From the NCBI RefSeq assembly GCF_023218935.1, contig NZ_JAJIAL010000009.1: 64,000 bases of DNA; one strand, written 5' to 3'. A program made the position numbers and the translations under genes. This document shows positions 59,509-64,000 of the stretch, piece by piece. This DNA comes from Fructobacillus cardui. GTDB taxonomy: Bacteria; Bacillota; Bacilli; Lactobacillales; Lactobacillaceae. Numbering within the stretch: the first letter of the stretch is position 1; every line of letters starts with the position of its first letter. Below the pieces are notes generated by a model. It was not told the origin of the DNA. It worked only from the letters and a program-made list of their open reading frames with translations, and searched no databases.

Positions 59509-59544
59509 AAAAAAGTCGCCTCTTCCTAACTGCAGGAAAAGGCG
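59509..59544 (-). terminator. Leader terminator / attenuator before ABC operon 2
   Basis: On the minus strand CGCCT-T-TTCCT pairs with AGGAA-G-AGGCG around a six-base loop (59517-59544), then six T residues (59509-59514), only a few bases before the GAGGAG of the ATPase gene. A TGGTAAAAT promoter-like sequence lies about 25 nt upstream. It may attenuate operon 2. Confidence 0.6.
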
Positions 59545-59679
59545 TTAAGATTAATACGTACATTTTACCATTTATAGCCCCTCTACGTTAGGTATTTTGA
59601 CTAAAATACTTGAAATCGACCTAGTTCTACTAGTTAATTGCTAAGTTGCCGAACTAAAGACAACTGATTTGTCCAAAAG

Positions 59680-59713
59680 AAAAAACGATCCACTCAAAAA
59701 GTGAATCGTTTTC
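59680..59713 (-). terminator. Terminator of ABC operon 1
   Basis: AAAACGAT-T-CACT pairs with AGTG-G-ATCGTTTT around a five-base loop, T residues after it on the minus strand. Confidence 0.85.
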
Positions 59714-59735
59714 TTCATATATAATAGGCAAACAA

Positions 59736-60389
59736 TTATGCCAACTTGTGATCAAACCACTTGGCAATCAATGACAAGCCGTAGTTTAACAGGAAGTAAA
59801 CCAAGGTCATCACAACCAAGACGGGCACGATGAAATTCGTGTTTTGTGCATAAATAATTTGGCCACGGTAAGTCAATTCCGCAAGAACAATTCCGGATGC
59901 CAAACTCGTATCCTTCACTAAGGAAATCAGTTGCGAGATAATTGGCGGAATCATCTTCTTATAGGCTTGTGGCAACACAATATGCCCCATCGTCTGCATG
60001 TTCGTCAAACCATTGGCACGGGCACCTTCAAACTGGCCCACATCAACAGCTTCCAAACCACCACGGACAATTTCAGCCAACATTGCCGACTGGAAAACCG
60101 TCATGGCCACGACCGTTGCCCAAAAAATTGGCAAGTGCAGGCCTAATTGTGGCAAGGCAAAGTAGGTAAAGAAAATAATTAACAACAACGGCAAGTTACG
60201 GACGATGTTGTTGATTGTTCCAACGAAACTTGAGAAGTAAGGAATCTTTTCAAAGAAAACAATTCCAATAATGGAACCAAAAATCAGACTCAAAACAACC
60301 GAGATGATTGAGACCCCAACGGTAATCCCTAGACCGCCCATCAGGTAGCCGAGGTTTGCCTCTGTAAAGGCACTAAAAAATCCTGACAT
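59736..60389 (-). CDS. Glutamate/glutamine-type ABC permease, operon 1, second permease
   Basis: 217 aa, about five transmembrane helices, EAA motif GARANGLTNMQTMGHIVLPQAYK near residue 120. Same length as and closely similar to the product at 56536-57189; differences are conservative and spread along the protein, as expected for an old duplication. 12 nt after the first permease gene. Confidence 0.93.
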   Translation of the reverse strand: MSGFFSAFTEANLGYLMGGLGITVGVSIISVVLSLIFGSIIGIVFFEKIPYFSSFVGTINNIVRNLPLLLIIFFTYFALPQLGLHLPIFWATVVAMTVFQSAMLAEIVRGGLEAVDVGQFEGARANGLTNMQTMGHIVLPQAYKKMIPPIISQLISLVKDTSLASGIVLAELTYRGQIIYAQNTNFIVPVLVVMTLVYFLLNYGLSLIAKWFDHKLA

Positions 60390-60401
60390 TCTGCGGCCTC
60401 C

Positions 60402-61043
60402 TTATGCGTTCTTCTTCAATTTATGTTCAAGGTGTTGGATGTAGTAACTGAGTGGCAAGGTGATTACCAGGTAGAAGAGTCCAATGATAATGTAAGTCGT
60501 AAAGGTATCAAAGGAGTTCGCTGCCACGATGTTTCCTTGGTACATCAAGTCCAATCCACCGACAAAGGCCAAAATTGATGAGTTCTTAACTAAGTTAATA
60601 AACTGATTTCCTAATGAAGGAATCGCCACCTTGAAGGCCTGAGGTAAGATAATCACCCGCATTGCCTGACCAAACGTCAATCCGTTTGCTCGTGCCCCTT
60701 CCATCTGGCCAGCTTCTATGGAAAGAATACCAGCTCGGACAGATTCGGCAATAAAGGCTGACGTATACAGCGTCAAGGCAATTGTTCCAGCTGTAAACCC
60801 AGTCATCTTAATCACCTTCGCTACCGCGAGGTAGAAGAAGAGTGTAATAATCAACAAAGGAATATTTCGAAAAACCTGGACATAAATATTACCAATCGTG
60901 CGGGCCGTTCTTGAATTCGTGACCTGCATAATCGCAAAAATTGTTCCTAAAATCAGTGATCCCACCAAGGCAAAGATACTAGCCAACAGGGTGTGACCAA
61001 ATCCTTGGAGGAAGACCGAGAAATTTTGTTCAAACAAACTCAT
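60402..61043 (-). CDS. Glutamate/glutamine-type ABC permease, operon 1, first permease
   Basis: 213 aa, about five transmembrane helices, EAA motif GARANGLTFGQAMRVIILPQAFK near residue 127. Its ATG overlaps the binding-protein stop (ATGA). Near-identical in layout to 57202-57843. Confidence 0.93.
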   Translation of the reverse strand: MSLFEQNFSVFLQGFGHTLLASIFALVGSLILGTIFAIMQVTNSRTARTIGNIYVQVFRNIPLLIITLFFYLAVAKVIKMTGFTAGTIALTLYTSAFIAESVRAGILSIEAGQMEGARANGLTFGQAMRVIILPQAFKVAIPSLGNQFINLVKNSSILAFVGGLDLMYQGNIVAANSFDTFTTYIIIGLFYLVITLPLSYYIQHLEHKLKKNA

Positions 61044-61909
61044 TCGTGCACCTCCAAATCATGCCAATCCAAACCTGGCACCTGACCGAACCACTTCTTA
61101 ATCAACTGGTTGTAAACACCGTTCTTCTTCATGGTGTTAATTGCCTGATTGACTTGATCAACCATTGGTTTCTGATCATGGTCAAAGGCTGCCCCATAAG
61201 GACCGTTGGTCAACGTACCACCAACAACCTGGTAGTCTGGATTTTCCGTCGCCAAACCATACAAGATAGCGTTATCAGTTGAGATTGCTTGTCCCTGACC
61301 AGCCTTCAATGCCTGCATGGCTGAAGCATAGTCCTGCAAGGCAATCGTCTTGGCCTTCGGTGCAAACTTTTTAATGTTTTGAGCTGCGGTTGTTCCGACA
61401 ACCACCAAAACCGTCTTGCTTGGGTCGTTCAAATCGTTAACAGACTTGATGCCTGAATCCTTCTTAACTAACAGTGACTGACCCGCTGGGAAATATGGTT
61501 GACTGAAATCCACAATCTTTGCCCGTTCTGAGGTAATCGTCATCACACCGAAGACCCCATCAATATTGGTGTTCTTCAGCAATTGAATCTTAGAGGCAGT
61601 TGAAACCGTCACGAAGGATGGTGTCAACTTTTCGCCGATTTGCTTACCAATTTGCTTGGTGACAGCCTGGGCCATATCGACATCGAATCCTTCAGATTGA
61701 CCAGTCTTCGTGTCCATCAAACCAAACAGCTTCGTATCAGCCTTAGTTCCCCAAACAATTTTCCCACTCTTCTTTACTCTAGTGAGGGTATCTTGGTGCT
61801 TGGCATTATGTGCAACCGTTTGTTGCGCCCAAAATAGACCAAGGACAATGGCCAGGGCTAAAATAATAGTCGCGATTAAGCCAAAGCGCCGCTTCTTTGC
61901 TTTTTCCAT
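61040..61909 (-). CDS. Glutamate/glutamine-type ABC substrate-binding protein, operon 1
   Basis: 289 aa, family 3 binding protein with GKIVWGTKADTKLFGLMDTKT, GFDVDMAQAVTK near residue 75 and a C-terminal KWFGQVPGLDWHDL. It has a basic N-terminus and an uncleaved-looking hydrophobic helix, with no lipobox cysteine. It is more diverged from its twin (57840-58709) than the permeases or ATPases are from theirs, so the two systems may differ in ligand or affinity. Confidence 0.9.
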   Translation of the reverse strand: MEKAKKRRFGLIATIILALAIVLGLFWAQQTVAHNAKHQDTLTRVKKSGKIVWGTKADTKLFGLMDTKTGQSEGFDVDMAQAVTKQIGKQIGEKLTPSFVTVSTASKIQLLKNTNIDGVFGVMTITSERAKIVDFSQPYFPAGQSLLVKKDSGIKSVNDLNDPSKTVLVVVGTTAAQNIKKFAPKAKTIALQDYASAMQALKAGQGQAISTDNAILYGLATENPDYQVVGGTLTNGPYGAAFDHDQKPMVDQVNQAINTMKKNGVYNQLIKKWFGQVPGLDWHDLEVHE

Positions 61910-61934
61910 AAAGCAATTCCCCTTTCCCGTCTTC

Positions 61935-62672
61935 TTAGTGGTGTTCCACCTGGCTTAAGAACTTCTTCGCCCGCGGTTCTCGAGGATTTTCAAAGAAACT
62001 AGCTGTCGAATTATCTTCCAAAATGCGACCGTCAGCCATAAAGATCACCCGGTCGGCCACTGCCTTGGCAAAGCCCATTTCGTGCGTCACAACCAACAAA
62101 GTCATGGATGAATCCTTGGCAATATCACGCATCACATCCAAAACATCTCCAATCATTTCGGGGTCCAATGCAGAAGTTGGTTCATCGAACAAGAGTGCCT
62201 TTGGCTTCATTGCCAAAGACCGGGCAATGGCGATTCGTTGCTTTTGACCACCTGATAAGGCAGATGGCATGTTGTTGGCCTTATCAGCCAAACCAACTTT
62301 TTCCAGCAATTCCATTGCGATTCGCTTGTTTTCGGCCTCTTCACGGCCCAAAACTAGACGCGGTGCCAACATGATGTTCTCCAACGCTGTTTTGTTGTTA
62401 TACAAATTAAAGTGTTGGAAGACCATCCCGACATCCCGACGGATCTTATTAATGTCGGTTTTGGGGTCGTGGAGGTCTTGACCATCCACAATCAACTGCC
62501 CGTCTTCGATTTCTTCTAAACCGTTGACGGTTCGAATCAAGGTCGACTTTCCTGACCCAGAAGGGCCAATTAAGACAACAGTCTCACCCGCATCAATTTT
62601 TAAATTGATGTCGTGGAGGGCATGAAAGTCACCATAGTACTTTTGTACATTTTTGAATTCGATCATTGACAT
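61935..62672 (-). CDS. Amino-acid ABC transporter ATP-binding protein, operon 1
   Basis: 245 aa, with all ABC motifs (GPSGSGKST, VFQHFNLY, LSGGQKQR, LLFDEPTSALDP, VTHE). Nearly identical to 58756-59493. The ATG at 62672 is chosen from AAGGAG seven bases upstream; a 30-codon upstream extension is not supported. A CCGTAAG/CTTACGG inverted repeat (about 62710-62737) lies in its promoter region. Confidence 0.95.
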   Translation of the reverse strand: MSMIEFKNVQKYYGDFHALHDINLKIDAGETVVLIGPSGSGKSTLIRTVNGLEEIEDGQLIVDGQDLHDPKTDINKIRRDVGMVFQHFNLYNNKTALENIMLAPRLVLGREEAENKRIAMELLEKVGLADKANNMPSALSGGQKQRIAIARSLAMKPKALLFDEPTSALDPEMIGDVLDVMRDIAKDSSMTLLVVTHEMGFAKAVADRVIFMADGRILEDNSTASFFENPREPRAKKFLSQVEHH

Positions 62673-62836
62673 CGTTTTTCTCCTTGCAACATTTATTCTA
62701 GTCGACCGTAAGTGGGCCAAGTTTATTTCCATCTTACGGGTCAACGTCCTAAAATCTGACAAACTTTGTTAGCTAACATAACAAAAGAATGAAAAAAGTT
62801 TAAGGCGTTTCTTATATTGGCCACCTAAAAACAAAC

Positions 62837-62870
62837 AAAAAGAGCAAAAGAAGACAAACGTTCTGCTCTT
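62837..62870 (-). terminator. Terminator after the 62907 membrane-protein gene
   Basis: AAGAGCA pairs with TGCTCTT, followed by five T residues on the minus strand. Confidence 0.75.
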
Positions 62871-62906
62871 ACTCTAAAATAATTCACCTGATTTTCAACC
62901 TTGTCG

Positions 62907-63440
62907 TTAAGCCCGGTGACCCGTTTCCAATGTATCTTCCATTTTTTCAATTAATGGTTCGACAGGGAACCGATTTCTGCGGTAATCAAAAATGGCTAAG
63001 ATAATTGGTCGAACAATCAAGAAGAAAATCGGTACAGCAACAAAGAACGTTTTGACCCAATTCATCAAGTAACCTGGCAAGAATTGTGGGTAAAGACAAT
63101 GGTACATTTCGGTCAGCCAGAGCATCATGATGGAAACATTAAGCATCATCACAGTCAATGGGACCGTGTAACTTTCGGACAAATGATTTTTAATAAATTT
63201 CGGATAATGCTTATGAAGCCGCATGGTAATTGGCAGGGTCACAAACGTTCGCAGGCAATAAATAAAAACCACAATAACGGGGTACATGAGCCAAACGCGT
63301 TCTAACTTCTGTTCAGCAAAACTAAAACGAATAACAGTATTATATGTGGACATGATGGCAACCATCACGATTGGAAAAACCCAAGCAAGGGTATTAGGGT
63401 GGTGCAAAAGCTTATGTAAAAATTTGGATAACGATTTCAT
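62907..63440 (-). CDS. Membrane protein, possibly DUF2798-like
   Basis: 177 aa with four transmembrane helices (near residues 17-35, 48-72, 93-113, 127-150). The pattern of a helix followed by TLPITMRLHKHY resembles DUF2798-type proteins; function unknown and the match is from memory. The start at 63440 has AAGGAAA upstream. Its 5' leader holds a promoter and a terminator-like hairpin, so expression may be attenuated. Confidence 0.6.
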   Translation of the reverse strand: MKSLSKFLHKLLHHPNTLAWVFPIVMVAIMSTYNTVIRFSFAEQKLERVWLMYPVIVVFIYCLRTFVTLPITMRLHKHYPKFIKNHLSESYTVPLTVMMLNVSIMMLWLTEMYHCLYPQFLPGYLMNWVKTFFVAVPIFFLIVRPIILAIFDYRRNRFPVEPLIEKMEDTLETGHRA

Positions 63441-63474
63441 CTAATAATTTTCCTTTCATTTATTATTTTTCCAC

Positions 63475-63518
63475 CAAAAAAATCAGCCTGGGCGACCCGA
63501 TGGCAACCCTAGCTGATT
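63475..63518 (-). terminator. Terminator in the leader of the 62907 gene
   Basis: AATCAGC (63481-63487) pairs with GCTGATT (63512-63518) with an inner GGGTTGCC/GGTCGCCC helix; seven T residues follow on the minus strand. It sits between a promoter (-35 TAGACA at 63576-63581, 17 bp, -10 TATGGT at 63553-63558) and the gene start. Confidence 0.7.
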
Positions 63519-63552
63519 CAACGGCAGGAAATGTCAAAGCACTTATATTTCA

Positions 63553-63581
63553 ACCATAACAGAAAACCTGACATTTGTCTA
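63553..63581 (-). promoter_or_regulatory. Promoter of the 62907 gene
   Basis: -35 TAGACA and -10 TATGGT spaced 17 bp on the minus strand, upstream of the leader terminator. Confidence 0.55.
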
Positions 63582-63624
63582 AATTTGTTAATATTTCTAT
63601 CTTACTAGCAATAAATTATAAACT

Positions 63625-63654
63625 AAAAAAGCAATTCAGAATTGGAATTGCTTT
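63625..63654 (-). terminator. Terminator after the 63693 gene
   Basis: AGCAATTC pairs with GAATTGCT around seven bases; six T residues follow on the minus strand. Confidence 0.85.
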
Positions 63655-63692
63655 CTCAAAGTTGTATCAATTGATGTTATTGTCGGCAAGCT

Positions 63693-63992
63693 TTAGCGCT
63701 GATTTTTACCAATCATTCGAACGTTTGCTAACTTATCGGTTGGAAAGACCAAGATCAACAGAATCAACAAGGACACGATATCGTTCAACACTCCGGTTGA
63801 ACCAAAAGCATCAGACAAGATATCGATGGCAAAAACAATCCAAACCAGGACGTCATTCAACCCTGTGTCTCGAATACGTCGGACTTCCAACGATAGCGAA
63901 GGAATTAAAATAGCAAAAAAAACCAATGTTGAGACAACTAGCCAAAGGATTAGACCACCCGACAAGGTCGTTAACCAATGCCAAATATTCAT
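63693..63992 (-). CDS. Small membrane protein of unknown function (start near window edge)
   Basis: 99 aa with two to three hydrophobic segments (about residues 9-31, 45-60 and 68-84). Not recognised. The ATG at 63992 has no ribosome-binding site visible before the window ends, and no stop codon lies upstream in frame, so the true start may be outside the window. Confidence 0.55.
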   Translation of the reverse strand: MNIWHWLTTLSGGLILWLVVSTLVFFAILIPSLSLEVRRIRDTGLNDVLVWIVFAIDILSDAFGSTGVLNDIVSLLILLILVFPTDKLANVRMIGKNQR

Positions 63993-64000
63993 TTTTTCAT

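Overview
The window looks like a low-to-mid-GC lactic acid bacterium of the Leuconostocaceae/Lactobacillaceae type. Weissella, Leuconostoc or Fructobacillus-like is my best guess; the sequence alone does not fix the genus. The evidence is a FabN/FabT/FabK-type fatty-acid operon, a class II (MvaA-type) HMG-CoA reductase, two Mn/Fe NRAMP transporters, an L-2-hydroxyisocaproate dehydrogenase-like enzyme, a Met T-box, a pnuC (NAD+-II) riboswitch and a PyrR-type attenuator. Most genes lie on the minus strand. No CRISPR array, rRNA, prophage or transposase gene was seen.

Layout. 1-10.55 kb: one complete minus-strand type II fatty-acid operon (fabN-fabT-fabH-acpP-fabK-fabD-fabG-fabF-accB-fabZ-accC-accD-accA), driven from a promoter whose -35 lies inside a FabT-like box. 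10.7-15.0 kb: a metallophosphoesterase, a sortase-anchored adhesin broken at four places, and gapA. 15.2-21.1 kb: an ECF S-component, a flavin disulfide-oxidoreductase homologue, pyrFE behind a pyr attenuator, and metG. 21.3-24.7 kb: an amino-acid ABC importer plus a nuclease gene, behind a leader with a small Asn-rich peptide ORF and two terminators. 24.8-31.3 kb: tRNA-Leu and a metal-homeostasis cluster (ArsR/CadD, usp, two mntH genes, CDF exporter). The two mntH genes share a conserved leader that starts at the predicted transcription start. 31.4-38.6 kb: Sir2, a gene of unknown role, mvaA, ppx, an LCP protein, a LysM-CAP protein and a second fabH. 38.7-48.1 kb: valS with T-box, nupC, pnuC with riboswitch, tRNA-Asn, HicDH, azlCD, a CHY zinc protein and an FMN reductase. 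48.2-53.5 kb: a Met T-box operon (metE-like, oppA-like, permease, mmuM) and arsC; three of these five genes are damaged. 53.6-64 kb: kup, two tandem copies of a four-gene amino-acid ABC operon, and two membrane-protein genes.

The best candidates for something undescribed are: (1) the paired ~90-nt mntH leader element, with a conserved 8-bp helix around a covarying inner stem; the mntH1 copy is followed by three mutually exclusive helices ending in a terminator; (2) the Asn-rich leader ORF whose 3' end is an intrinsic terminator, upstream of the 21.5-kb ABC importer; (3) all four substrate-binding proteins in the window lacking a lipobox cysteine. Everything here comes from reading the sequence; no database or folding program was run.
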